Under the pieces are notes generated by a model. The model had not been told where the DNA came from and did no database searches. It saw only the letters and a program-made list of their open reading frames with translations. DNA of 64,000 bases from Halogranum rubrum (GTDB taxonomy: Archaea > Halobacteriota > Halobacteria > Halobacteriales > Haloferacaceae): assembly GCF_900114455.1 (NCBI RefSeq), contig NZ_FOTC01000002.1, positions 1-64,000 on the forward strand, written 5' to 3'. Numbering within the stretch: the stretch's first letter is position 1; the number at the start of each line of letters is the position of its first letter. Positions 51,679 through 59,864 of the stretch are shown here, piece by piece. Made by a program: the position numbers and the translations under genes.

Positions 51679-52917
51679 TCAACCCTGCATCTGCTCGAAC
51701 ACCGCGTCCCGCTGAATCGCCTGTCGGACGGTTTCGGGCTCTTCGAGCAGGTGGAACTTCATCACGCTCCCGCGGGCACGGCCCCGGCCCTCGAACTCCT
51801 GTCCGAGGATGTCGAGGAACGCCTGTTCGCGAAGCAGGTCGTACACGCGGCGCTGTGAGAGTTGGTTCACGTCGAGCGTCGTCGTGAGTTCACAGTACTT
51901 GTCGTAGATGTCGTTGGACTCTATCTTCGACTCTCGGCGTGCGGCGGTGAGTTCGGCGACGGCGAGTACCGTCAGTTTCGCCTGTGTGGGCTGTCCTTGC
52001 AGGAGGTCACGGAATCGGTTGACGTCGGCGAGACTTCGGGCGTCGCGAACGTGCTCTTCTCGTACGTGGTCGTCGTCGCGTTCCTCGGCAATCTCGCCAG
52101 CGTGCCGGAGGATGTCGAGTGCCTTTCGCGCGTCACCGTGTTCGCTCGCCGCGAAGGCGGCCGAGAGTGGGATGACGTCCGTCGTGAGCACGTCCGGTTT
52201 GAACGCGTCTTCGCGGTTCTCCATGATGAGGCGCAACTGCTCGGCGTCGTACGGCGGGAAGATGAACTCGCGTTCCTGGAGACTGCTCTTGACTCGCTGT
52301 TCGAGTTTGTCCTGATAGCTGATCTTGTTCGAGATGGCGATGATGCCGATCTTACAGGAGTCGAGTTTCCCCGCCTCGCCCGCCCGCGAGAGCTGCATCA
52401 GAATCTCGTCGTTGCCGAGTTTGTCTATCTCGTCGAGGATGATGATGGCGACGTCGAACCGCGAGTCGAGAATCTCCCAGAACCGGCCGTAGTAGTCGTC
52501 CGTCGCGATGCCCGTCCGCGGAATCGTCACGTCCGTCTCGGCGACGGCGTTGAGTTGCGTCGCCAGCGTCGAGATGGCGCGTGTCTCGGTGTTCGACTGT
52601 GCGCAGTCGATGTACGCCGTCCCGACGGTCGTCCCGTGGTTCTCGGCGGCGCGTTTGGCCCGCTGAGTGACGTGCTTCGCGACGAGCGACTTGCCCGTCC
52701 CGGTCTTTCCGTAGACGATCATGTTCCGGGGTGACCCGCCCGCAATAGCGGGGTTGAGGGCGTTGGCGACCTTCTTTATCTGTTCGTCGCGGCCGACGAT
52801 GCGCTCCTCGTTCGGGATGTGCTCGATTTCGAGCAGTTCTTTCCGGGTGAAGATGGGACTCTCGACACGGAACAGGGGGTCTGCTCCCCCGCTCGTGTCG
52901 TCCCCGTCGTCTGGCAT
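51679..52917 (-). CDS. Orc1/Cdc6 replication initiator
   Basis: 412 residues from ATG 52917. AAA+ ATPase: Walker A YGKTGTGKSLVAKHV (about 64-78), Walker B IILDEIDKLG (about 162), sensor I IGIIAISNK, sensor II GDARKALDIL, then a C-terminal winged helix (about 320-412). It binds origin recognition boxes and loads MCM. The gene lies directly beside an origin of the matching type, and an ORB starts 16 nt beyond the promoter GTTTAACC, hinting at autoregulation. Which haloarchaeal Orc paralog it is cannot be decided here. Confidence 0.93.
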   Translation of the reverse strand: MPDDGDDTSGGADPLFRVESPIFTRKELLEIEHIPNEERIVGRDEQIKKVANALNPAIAGGSPRNMIVYGKTGTGKSLVAKHVTQRAKRAAENHGTTVGTAYIDCAQSNTETRAISTLATQLNAVAETDVTIPRTGIATDDYYGRFWEILDSRFDVAIIILDEIDKLGNDEILMQLSRAGEAGKLDSCKIGIIAISNKISYQDKLEQRVKSSLQEREFIFPPYDAEQLRLIMENREDAFKPDVLTTDVIPLSAAFAASEHGDARKALDILRHAGEIAEERDDDHVREEHVRDARSLADVNRFRDLLQGQPTQAKLTVLAVAELTAARRESKIESNDIYDKYCELTTTLDVNQLSQRRVYDLLREQAFLDILGQEFEGRGRARGSVMKFHLLEEPETVRQAIQRDAVFEQMQG

Positions 52918-52940
52918 ACGACGGGCTTCAGACGGCCCCG

Positions 52941-52950
52941 GTTTAACCGT
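52941..52950 (-). promoter_or_regulatory. Promoter of orc1/cdc6
   Basis: GTTTAACCGT (GGTTAAAC read on the minus strand) is centred about 28 nt before the ATG at 52917. It gives a leaderless or near-leaderless transcript. The first ORB begins at 52962, within reach for binding that blocks the promoter. Confidence 0.5.
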
Positions 52951-52961
52951 GTATATTTGCG

Positions 52962-52986
52962 ACCCCCGCGTTTCGAGCGTAACGTC
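52962..52986 (+). repeat. ORB-like repeat, copy a
   Basis: CCCCCGCGTTTCGAGCGTAA fits the shared pattern C-rich/CGTTTCGAGCGTAA. It lies just upstream of the orc1 promoter. Confidence 0.65.
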
Positions 52987-53039
52987 CGTACAGTGGTCAA
53001 CGCGACGGATTAACACGGTTCACCGCTCCTGCCGGCCAA

Positions 53040-53060
53040 CACCGCGTTTCGAACGTATCG
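53040..53060 (+). repeat. ORB-like repeat, copy b
   Basis: CACCGCGTTTCGAACGTATC matches the ORB core with one extra substitution (AACGTA). Same orientation as copy a, about 78 nt away. Confidence 0.6.
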
Positions 53061-53088
53061 TCGAGTACCGAGAGGATTCGCCGACCCG

Positions 53089-53111
53089 ACCCCTCGTTTC
53101 AACCGTAAAAC
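53089..53111 (+). repeat. ORB-like repeat, copy c
   Basis: ACCCCTCGTTTCAACCGTAA contains the CGTTTC core with the second half altered (AACCGTAA). Same orientation as copies a and b. Confidence 0.55.
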
Positions 53112-53167
53112 CCTGCTTTCGTCACTTTTGGGCGCTCTAAAGTGGCCGAGGGCTGTGATGGATGATA

Positions 53168-53189
53168 CCGTCGTTCGAGCGTAACTGCG
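53168..53189 (+). repeat. ORB-like repeat, copy d
   Basis: CCGTCGTTCGAGCGTAACTG contains CGTTCGAGCGTAA, one T shorter than the consensus. Same orientation. Confidence 0.55.
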
Positions 53190-53225
53190 ATACACACTGT
53201 CGGCGTGGCTAGTCGTTGACTCGAG

Positions 53226-53254
53226 ACACACACCCCACGTTTCGAGCGTAAGAC
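53226..53254 (+). repeat. ORB repeat, copy e (left arm of the DUE)
   Basis: ACACACACCCCACGTTTCGA followed by GCGTAAGACG. It is the longest match, and its reverse complement recurs almost exactly as copy f at 53670-53696, on the far side of the DUE. Confidence 0.75.
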
Positions 53255-53480
53255 GCTGCGAGTGGGGGTGAGTGGAGTCGAAGCGGTGGGTTTCGCGAGT
53301 CGTCGCCGCACCGTACGACGATGCCGACACGCTGTCGTCGCCGCCGCCAACACCGCGAGGACAGACGACACACTGTCTGACAGTCCGGTCGGGCGCTCTG
53401 TACCCGGAGTGTACACTCGCTCACTCCCGTGTACTCTCACTTATTCACGCCGAGTCGAGCGACTGGTTCGTGTGGAACAC

Positions 53481-53502
53481 GGTGGAACGTCACCGTTCCA
53501 CC
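53481..53502. repeat. Perfect 9-4-9 inverted repeat next to the DUE
   Basis: GGTGGAACG-TCAC-CGTTCCACC. It lies 43 nt before the AT-rich unwinding region. A related GTGGAACA is just upstream (53472). It could be a binding site for an initiator or regulator distinct from the ORBs. Confidence 0.6.
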
Positions 53503-53545
53503 TCCAAAAAGACGAATCGAGCCTACGGGTTCCTACCGAGGTACG

Positions 53546-53577
53546 GTATATAAAAATATCGAATAAATGTCATTATC
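53546..53577. other. AT-rich duplex unwinding element candidate
   Basis: ATATAAAAATATCGAATAAA followed by TGTCATTA is about 85% A+T in a GC-rich genome. It lies between ORB copies e and f and next to the inverted repeat, the expected site of strand opening. Confidence 0.65.
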
Positions 53578-53669
53578 GGGCGTTCTCGCCACTCTGTCAG
53601 ACAACACATCCAACCTATCCCATCTCACATTCAGTCGGCTCAGAAACACTGAGGGGCCTTTTCGACTAG

Positions 53670-53696
53670 TTACGCTCGAAACGTGGGGTGTGTCTC
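53670..53696 (-). repeat. ORB repeat, copy f (right arm, inverted)
   Basis: TTACGCTCGAAACGTGGGGT followed by GTGTCTC is the reverse complement of copy e over about 22 bases. It closes the origin on the methyltransferase side. A CTCCCCC run that could be the G-string follows immediately. Confidence 0.75.
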
Positions 53697-53777
53697 CCCC
53701 ACCACAGACACGTCTCGAAGTTGTCGAGAATACGCCACGATTCGCTCGTTCGACGCTTCGCCTGTAGTCCCGGGGCG

Positions 53778-54593
53778 TCACTCGACGCTCGTCGACGACA
53801 CGCGACCGACGGTCACGTCGAAGGGGACGACTTCGACTCGCCGATACTCCTCTTCCTGTATCTGTGCGACGACGTCGCGGCCCATCGCTCGCCACGCCCG
53901 GCGGAGTTCGTCGTACGTCTCAGTCGAGAGCGCCCGACGAAGCTCTGTCTCGTGGTCGGCGAGACCGGCCCCACTGGCCTTTCGCGCGGCGTCTTGCAGG
54001 TCTGCTTCGTCGTACGGCGCGTCGACGACTTTCTCGTGGTCGTACCGGCGTGACCGTACGTCGGCCAACCCACAGTCGCGGAACGTCTCTCCGACCGTCT
54101 CGCCGAGAGCGACGTCGGTCTCGACACCGGCCAGATACGCCTCGCGAACCCGGCGTTCCAGCGTGACCTCCTCTGAGACGGTCGAATCGACGCTGACGTC
54201 GGCGTTGTCGGGTTCGACGGCGGCGACGAGGTCAGACGAGACGCGAGCGAACTCCTCGACTGCCGCCGTCGGGTCGGGGAGATTCACGAGCAAAGCTTGG
54301 CAGATTACGAGGTCGAAGGTATCGTCGGCGAAGGGGAGTCCGGTCGCGTCGCCGGCGACGATAGGGAGACCGGTCTCCTCGCGAGCGACCCGGAGGAGGT
54401 CACGGTCGGCGTCGACACAGACCACGTCGGCGTCGCTCTCGTCGGCCAACACGCGCGACAGTTCGCCCGTCCCGCATCCGACGTCCAGGATTCGACTCCG
54501 CGAGTCGAGGTCGAGATTCGCGAGCGCCGCACGGGAGTCCGCCCACATCCCCTCGCGCGTCCGTCGAAGATACTCGGCTGAGAACCTGCGCAC
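53778..54593 (-). CDS. Class I SAM-dependent methyltransferase
   Basis: 271 residues. Motif I ILDVGCGTGELSRVLA (about 35-50), VVCVDADRDLL, GDATGLPFADDTFDLVICQALL with motif IV-like features. The C-terminal 80 residues form an extra helical and beta region (TETYDELRRAWRAMGRDV) that may recognise the substrate. Small molecule or lipid substrate unknown. It transcribes away from the origin, its stop being at the origin boundary. Confidence 0.85.
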   Translation of the reverse strand: MRRFSAEYLRRTREGMWADSRAALANLDLDSRSRILDVGCGTGELSRVLADESDADVVCVDADRDLLRVAREETGLPIVAGDATGLPFADDTFDLVICQALLVNLPDPTAAVEEFARVSSDLVAAVEPDNADVSVDSTVSEEVTLERRVREAYLAGVETDVALGETVGETFRDCGLADVRSRRYDHEKVVDAPYDEADLQDAARKASGAGLADHETELRRALSTETYDELRRAWRAMGRDVVAQIQEEEYRRVEVVPFDVTVGRVSSTSVE

Positions 54594-54707
54594 GCCCCTC
54601 GGTTCACGAGTCGCGGTGAAAAACCAGTCGACTCTCTGTGTCGGTCCCTCGGCTGTTCGGTCGTTCGGTCTCTCGGCTGTTCGGTCTCTCGTTCGGCGGT
54701 CGTCTAA

Positions 54708-56129
54708 TCACTCAGCGTTCCGGCGACGGACTGCTTCGACGGCGATAGCGGCTAGTGCAATCGCCGCCGCGAGGAAGCCGAACCCCGGTACGGCGACGTC
54801 AGTCGTCTCGCCTCCTGTGCTCTCTGTTCTGTTTACTCCGTTTGCTCCCGTCTCGTTTGCAGATTCGTTGGAGTAGCGGGCGGTCGAGGTCCGAGACGAA
54901 GAGAGGGTTCGCTCCCGGCCAGACGGTCTCGGAACCGTACCGGATGGGTCCACTCGAACCGTCGCGACGACGCCAGCGTGGTCCGACGCCCAGAGTCGGC
55001 GCGTCTCGCCGTCGACGGTAGTCGACACGCGGTCGGCGGAGTGGAGACCGACGCGGTCGACGTCGACCACCGGGCCGACGTCGCGGAGCAGAACCAAGTC
55101 GAGTCGCTTCGAGAGCATCGAGCGGGTCCTTCTGAGGGTCGGATGCTGACAACAGGTGTAGCCCGCGCTGTCGGGCTCTCTTTCTGCGTACGCGTCGACG
55201 AAGAACTGAGTCAAGAGGTCGTAGGTCACCGTTTCGCTGCCGTCGGCGGGGCTGTTGAAGTCGCCGACGAGTACGACCGGCCGGTCGAGTGCGGTCAGGT
55301 CGACGACGAGTTCTCGCGCCTGGTCGAGTTGCGTCGACGCCGACGTACTGTCGAGATGTGTGTTGACGAAGGTGAACTCGGTGTCGTCGACTTCGACGTC
55401 GATTCCGCAGTAACCGCGGACGAGTGGGAACTCGACACCGTCCGGGAACGGGATGGTGACTGTCGCGTCGTACGTGTGTCTGCGTGGGTTGTGTGTGACG
55501 AGTCCTTGCCGAGCGAGAACCACGTCTCGGTCGGTGAGTCGGACGTCAGCCAGTCCCGCATCGAGGTCCGCCGGCAGTTCGACGTCCGTATTGGTGACCG
55601 AACTGACGACTCCGTAGGTCAGTCCCCGTTCGGCGAGTGCCGACTGGACGAGACCGAGAAAGTCGAGGTAGTACTCGCTGGCGTTCGTCCGTCCGGCGTC
55701 ACTGACGTAGTCGCCCGGCAGTTGGAGTCGGAGCAGTGTCACCTCCTGTAGCCCGACGAGGTCTGGACGGGCCTCCGCGATATCGTCGGCAATCGCTTCC
55801 GCTCTGGCGTCGAATCGGCTCCGTTCGATGTCGGCGAGTAAGTCGGCGACGACCGTTCCCATCTCCTCTTCGGCCGACTGGAGGAGCAGTCGTCTGGGGT
55901 CCACACCGACGTAGAGATTCCGTGTCATGACCGTCACGAGCGGTGGTTCGGCCGTCGATTCGCTCTGTTTCGCCATCGTCTCGGTGTCGGTACGTTTGTC
56001 TCTGTCGCCGACTTCGTTCCAGTTTCCGTTCGTGCGGCCGAGACTCGGTGCGGCCACGACACCACCGGCTATTCCACGGAGGACGCTGCGTCGGGAGAAG
56101 GTCTGTTGCTTCACGAGTCGGACTCTCAC
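54708..56129 (-). CDS. Tat-exported endonuclease/exonuclease/phosphatase-family protein with PGF-CTERM-like anchor
   Basis: About 473 residues from GTG 56129 (GTG 56114 also possible; an ATG at 56180 would be too far upstream of the Tat motif). Tat motif FSRRSVLRGIAGG; mature EEP fold (about 60-395) with LVGLQEVTLLRL (Glu metal ligand), NTHLDS (Asn/His), GDFNSPADG (Asp, Asn) and WASDHAGVVA (catalytic Asp-His). The Ser/Thr-rich stalk ends in VPGFGFLAAAIALAAIAVEAVRRR, resembling a PGF-CTERM archaeosortase signal. It probably cleaves nucleic acids or phosphodiesters at the cell surface; which one is unknown. Confidence 0.82.
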   Translation of the reverse strand: MRVRLVKQQTFSRRSVLRGIAGGVVAAPSLGRTNGNWNEVGDRDKRTDTETMAKQSESTAEPPLVTVMTRNLYVGVDPRRLLLQSAEEEMGTVVADLLADIERSRFDARAEAIADDIAEARPDLVGLQEVTLLRLQLPGDYVSDAGRTNASEYYLDFLGLVQSALAERGLTYGVVSSVTNTDVELPADLDAGLADVRLTDRDVVLARQGLVTHNPRRHTYDATVTIPFPDGVEFPLVRGYCGIDVEVDDTEFTFVNTHLDSTSASTQLDQARELVVDLTALDRPVVLVGDFNSPADGSETVTYDLLTQFFVDAYAEREPDSAGYTCCQHPTLRRTRSMLSKRLDLVLLRDVGPVVDVDRVGLHSADRVSTTVDGETRRLWASDHAGVVATVRVDPSGTVPRPSGRERTLSSSRTSTARYSNESANETGANGVNRTESTGGETTDVAVPGFGFLAAAIALAAIAVEAVRRRNAE

Positions 56130-56310
56130 GGTAACGGCGAGGCGAGACCGTCTCGTCGGAGCATTCGCTCGCGGGGACACGGCGGCCTACCGAGTTCACG
56201 CCGCGACGGATTCACCGCGCGAACAGCACGCGTCGAGGCCGCCGAGGCTGTCGTCTGTCACTGACCAAGTCGTCGCCAACAGTAATGAACTTTCCAGCGC
56301 GAGCGCAGTG

Positions 56311-57975
56311 TCAGCGTTCTCGGTCGAACAGCATCGTGAGCATCTTTTCGAGTCCGATTCGTGTATGTTCGTGGAACGTCGCCGCCGAGAGGTCGAAGGA
56401 GGCGGCGACCTCTTCACCCGAACTCTCACGCGGCCACTCGAAGAACCCGGCGTGGTACGCCGCCCGCAACATCGACAACTGGCGGTCGGTCAGTCGCTCT
56501 GTCAGTTCGTCCCAGTACTCCGACAGTGTCTGCGTCTCTCGCTTGACCTCACGTTTCGAAATCAGTTCGGCGTTCGTGAACTCCGAGCGGACCGCTTCGA
56601 TGACCTCTCGAATGTCTGCGCCCGTGACGGCCTCGGCGGTAACTCGGACGTCGCCGTCGACGGCGGTGGCGGTGTGAACGTTCACACCGTACTCCGCGAG
56701 CAGCGAGACGAGAGAGGTGTTCGACACCGCATACTCCAAGCGAAGACCGTCGTCGTACGTCGAGATGACGCTGACGTTCTCGACGGTGTCGACGGTTTCG
56801 GCGACGGCTTCGACCGTCGCCGCGTCGGTTCCGTCGACCGTCGCGTACTGGAGGACTGCGTCGTCCGCGAGTGGGACGAACCCAGTCAACTCCACCTCAC
56901 AGTCCGCGCGGGCCGAGAGAACCGTGAGGAACGATTCGGGGTCACCGACGACGAACTCCAGTTCGGTGACGAAGTCGGCGTAGAGGAGTCGTCGGTTCTC
57001 GATAGCGTTACTCGCGTGGCCCAGCGTCTCACCGAGTACCGCGAAGGCGGCACGTTCCCACTCACTGAACGCCGTCTCCGTGTTCGAGTGGACGACGAGT
57101 ACGCCGTAGCGAGCGTCACGGTACTGGAGCGGAACGGCGACGTACGACCGATAGCCGTCGTCGAGTCCCAAGGACTGTACCGCGCCCGCGGCGTCGCCCG
57201 TCGCGTGGACGACGGTCGGTCGATCACTGTTCAGCGCCGACCGAACGCCCGTTTGCTTCGCTTCGTCGGCCGTCAGTTGGTCGATACTCGTCACCGACGA
57301 CTCGTCCATCCCGGTGCTGGTCCGAACCGAGATTGTCTCGTCTTGCCCGTTCGTACTCGCGACCCACGCGGCTTCGTAGTGCACCGACTCGGCGAGTCGG
57401 TCACAGACGATGTCTTCGAGTTCGGCGCGTGTCTCGACCTCGAGCAACGACTGGATGATGTCGCGGATGAGGACGTTGATACTGTCGACCGTCCGAAGCT
57501 GCGTGTTCTGACGTTCGGCGTCGAGTTCCGACAGTTTACGCTCGGTGACGTCGAGATGTAAGACGAGCGCGAACCGCCGGCCGTCGTGGCGAAATCGGAT
57601 GGCGCGCATGGCGAACCAACGCCGTTCGTCGGGACCGTGACACGGATACTCCAGTGAGAATTCGTCGCGCTCGCCGTCGAGGACGGAACGGATACCTCGA
57701 CCCGCATCGGTGGCACCTGCTCCCGTACTTGTGTCGCAGACCGAGAGGTAGTTCGTCCCCAGCATCTGCGGTGAACCCGGAAAGTCGTTGTCGCGGGCGA
57801 ACCGTTGCCACGCGTGGTTGGTGTATACGATATCACCCGCTCCGTCCAGAATAGCGACCTGTGTCGGCAGCGCGTCGAGACTCGCTTTCGCGAGTGGATG
57901 CGTCTCGAACTCGTCAGTCCGTGGGGGACCCTCGGAACCGTACGTCTCGGTTGGTCCCTCTGTTGCGTCGTCCAT
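56311..57975 (-). CDS. Second Bat-type regulator (PAS-GAF-HTH_10)
   Basis: 554 residues. PAS domain (about 34-150, GDIVYTNHAWQRFA), GAF domain (about 170-325, ending FAVLGETLGHASNAIENRRLL), a Bat linker (about 330-485), and C-terminal HTH_10 (about 490-545: LTDRQLSMLRAAYHAGFFEWPR, LSAATFHEHTRIG). The same plan as the regulator at 2303-5155 but without a receiver and with one PAS. It senses a small molecule, oxygen or light and acts on DNA; target unknown. The nearest neighbour is the divergently placed nuclease-like gene only by distance, so no partner is indicated. Confidence 0.9.
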   Translation of the reverse strand: MDDATEGPTETYGSEGPPRTDEFETHPLAKASLDALPTQVAILDGAGDIVYTNHAWQRFARDNDFPGSPQMLGTNYLSVCDTSTGAGATDAGRGIRSVLDGERDEFSLEYPCHGPDERRWFAMRAIRFRHDGRRFALVLHLDVTERKLSELDAERQNTQLRTVDSINVLIRDIIQSLLEVETRAELEDIVCDRLAESVHYEAAWVASTNGQDETISVRTSTGMDESSVTSIDQLTADEAKQTGVRSALNSDRPTVVHATGDAAGAVQSLGLDDGYRSYVAVPLQYRDARYGVLVVHSNTETAFSEWERAAFAVLGETLGHASNAIENRRLLYADFVTELEFVVGDPESFLTVLSARADCEVELTGFVPLADDAVLQYATVDGTDAATVEAVAETVDTVENVSVISTYDDGLRLEYAVSNTSLVSLLAEYGVNVHTATAVDGDVRVTAEAVTGADIREVIEAVRSEFTNAELISKREVKRETQTLSEYWDELTERLTDRQLSMLRAAYHAGFFEWPRESSGEEVAASFDLSAATFHEHTRIGLEKMLTMLFDRER

Positions 57976-58153
57976 CTACGTGTGACCCGGTTTACTCATA
58001 TCTACTCGCTCGACGACAGTTGACCCGTGCGACGGCGTTCGGTGGCATTCGACTGCGTCTGACCGCTTCACACTACACAGCGTCTGTAGCAACAAAAATC
58101 TGTTCACAGCGGAACATCGGCGTAAGTTCGTCTCGCCGGTCCGAGACCCCCGG

Positions 58154-59089
58154 TCAGCGACGCCCGACACGACGTACCAGTAACGCGAGTCCGTACCCAC
58201 CGATGGCGACGAGCACGATAGTGCCTCCGGCGGCCAACCCGTAGCTGTAGGAGAGCCCGATGCCGACGACGACGGCCAGCTCGGCTGCGACGACGGCGAC
58301 GAGCATCGACTCCCGGAAGCTTCGACTCAACTGTGCGGCGGTCGCCACGGGGACGACGAGCATCGCGGCGACGAGGATGACGCCCATAATCTGCATCGCG
58401 GCGACGACGACGAACGCGGTGAGGACGACGAGCAGACGCGTCGTCTGTGTCACGTCGATACCCGCGACCTGGGCGGCCGTCTCGTCGAAGGTGACGGCGA
58501 CGAACTGCCGATAGTACCGCCAGACGATGCCGACGACGGCGAGGCTCAAGAGCGAGAGGACGAGTGCGTCCTCACGACGGACGGTCGAGAGACTCCCGAA
58601 CAGATACTGGTTGATGCTCACCGCGATGCCACCGTCGGTCAGACTCACCAGCACGGTTCCCAGTGCGAACCCACCGGAGAGGACGATGGCCATCGAGACG
58701 TCACCGTAGGTGTCGGTTCGCTCGGCGATGAGTTGCACCAGCAGGGACGCGAGGACGGCGACGACCAGTGCGGTCAGCGTCGGCGACACGGGTAACGCGG
58801 TGGCCGACCCGAGGAACAGTCCGACTGCGACCCCAGCGAACGCGGCGTGTGCCAGCGTGTCGCCGATGAGTGCCAGTTCGCGGTGGACGAGAAACGACCC
58901 CACGAGCGGCGCGACGACGCCCACACAGACGCCCGCGAGCAACGCTCGCTGCATGAACGGGTAGCAGACGAGGTCGACACCGACCGCTCCGAACAGGCGG
59001 CAGAACGCACTACCGACGAAGCCGAGAAGCGCGGTAAACGCGTCGAGAATCGAGTCGACGACGGCCGTGATGGTGCCGGCGTCAGTCAT
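58154..59089 (-). CDS. znuB: Zinc-type metal ABC transporter permease ZnuB
   Basis: 311 residues from ATG 59089. ABC-3 family membrane permease with about eight helices (FMQRALLAGVCVGVVAPLVGSFLVHRELALIGDTLAHAAFAG at the N-terminus, and MQIMGVILVAAMLVVPVATAA in the middle). It forms the channel for Zn2+ (Mn2+ and Fe2+ permeases look similar). The start overlaps the znuC stop by 8 nt. Substrate assignment as zinc rests on the His-rich ZnuA and ZnuC encoded in the same operon. Confidence 0.9.
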   Translation of the reverse strand: MTDAGTITAVVDSILDAFTALLGFVGSAFCRLFGAVGVDLVCYPFMQRALLAGVCVGVVAPLVGSFLVHRELALIGDTLAHAAFAGVAVGLFLGSATALPVSPTLTALVVAVLASLLVQLIAERTDTYGDVSMAIVLSGGFALGTVLVSLTDGGIAVSINQYLFGSLSTVRREDALVLSLLSLAVVGIVWRYYRQFVAVTFDETAAQVAGIDVTQTTRLLVVLTAFVVVAAMQIMGVILVAAMLVVPVATAAQLSRSFRESMLVAVVAAELAVVVGIGLSYSYGLAAGGTIVLVAIGGYGLALLVRRVGRR

Positions 59090-59864
59090 GGTGCTCGTGG
59101 TCGTGGTCGTGGTCGTGTTCGACGATACGCTGGTTGGCACCGTACGCCTGCGCGAGTGCGTCGCTCTCGGCGAAGCCGTCGGCGTCGCCGTGGAAGTACA
59201 GCCGTCGGTTCACGCAGGCGACGTGCGTCGCGTACGTCGTCACGACGCCGATATCGTGTTCGACGAGGACGACCGTCATCCCCTCGCGGTTGAGGGTTGC
59301 GAGCAACTCGAAGAACGACTCACGAGAGGCGGCGTCGACGCCGACGGTCGGTTCGTCGAGGACGAGCATCTCGGCTTCGGTCGCCAGTGCTCGCGCGATG
59401 AACACTCGCTGTCGCTGGCCGCCGGAGAGAGCGCCGAGTCGTCGAGTGTCGAGGTCGGTGATACCGACTGTCGCCAGCGCGTCGTCGACCGCTGTGCGGT
59501 CTTCGCGGCGGAACCGCCCGTGTGGGACGTGGGGATACCGCCCCATCCGAACGACTTCGCGGACGGTCACGGGCATCTTCCGGCCAGCCGTCGCGGCGGC
59601 CTGGGCGACGTAACCGACACGCGTCCCCGTGTCGACTTCGTGTGCAGGCTGGCCGAACAACCGAACGCGCCCTGCATCAGGTCGGTCGAGTCCGAGCAGG
59701 AGTCGGACGAGTGTGCTCTTTCCCGACCCGTTCGGCCCGACCAGTCCCAGGAAGTCGCCCGCGTCGAGACCGAACGAGACGGCTTCGACGGCCGGTGTCT
59801 CGCTGTACCCGAACGTGACGTCTTCGAACGTGGCGACCGCTCGCCCACTGTCACGCTCGCTCAC
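59082..59864 (-). CDS. znuC: Zinc-type ABC transporter ATP-binding protein ZnuC
   Basis: 260 residues from GTG 59864, overlapping znuA by 4 nt. Walker A GPNGSGKSTL (about 42-51), signature LSGGQRQRVFIARAL (about 145), Walker B MLVLDEPTVGVDA, and switch His in LVEHDIG. The C-terminus ends in the metal-binding tail EHDHDHDHEHHD, as found in zinc transporter ATPases. It powers import through ZnuB. A much longer in-frame ORF upstream lacks similarity. Confidence 0.92.
   Translation of the reverse strand: MSERDSGRAVATFEDVTFGYSETPAVEAVSFGLDAGDFLGLVGPNGSGKSTLVRLLLGLDRPDAGRVRLFGQPAHEVDTGTRVGYVAQAAATAGRKMPVTVREVVRMGRYPHVPHGRFRREDRTAVDDALATVGITDLDTRRLGALSGGQRQRVFIARALATEAEMLVLDEPTVGVDAASRESFFELLATLNREGMTVVLVEHDIGVVTTYATHVACVNRRLYFHGDADGFAESDALAQAYGANQRIVEHDHDHDHEHHD

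Larger units (their letters stand above)
52918..53777. other. Replication origin (oriC-type): ORBs, inverted repeats and AT-rich DUE
   Basis: An 860-bp non-coding region between orc1/cdc6 and a methyltransferase. It holds at least five ORB-like repeats on the left (core CGTTTC-GAGCGTAA and variants) and one in reverse on the right (53670-53696), flanking a long AT-rich stretch (DUE, about 53546-53577) and a perfect 9-4-9 inverted repeat at 53481-53502. Inverted ORBs around a DUE beside an orc gene is the classical haloarchaeal origin layout. Small open frames here are not supported. Confidence 0.85.

Noticed and set aside
53040-53254. CRISPR array from the repeated CGTTTC-type motifs
   Set aside because: Repeats are imperfect, unequally spaced and match origin recognition boxes next to orc1; no cas genes nearby.
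52918-53777. Small open frames in the origin region, including one at 53262-53669
   Set aside because: The region is full of ORBs, a DUE and inverted repeats, and the frames show no protein signature.
55927-57561. A 544-codon frame opposite the second Bat regulator
   Set aside because: Antisense to a well-supported PAS/GAF/HTH gene.
57976-58153. A gene or RNA in the gap between the second Bat regulator and znuB
   Set aside because: Open frames are short with poor codon use, and no stable stem or promoter pair was seen.
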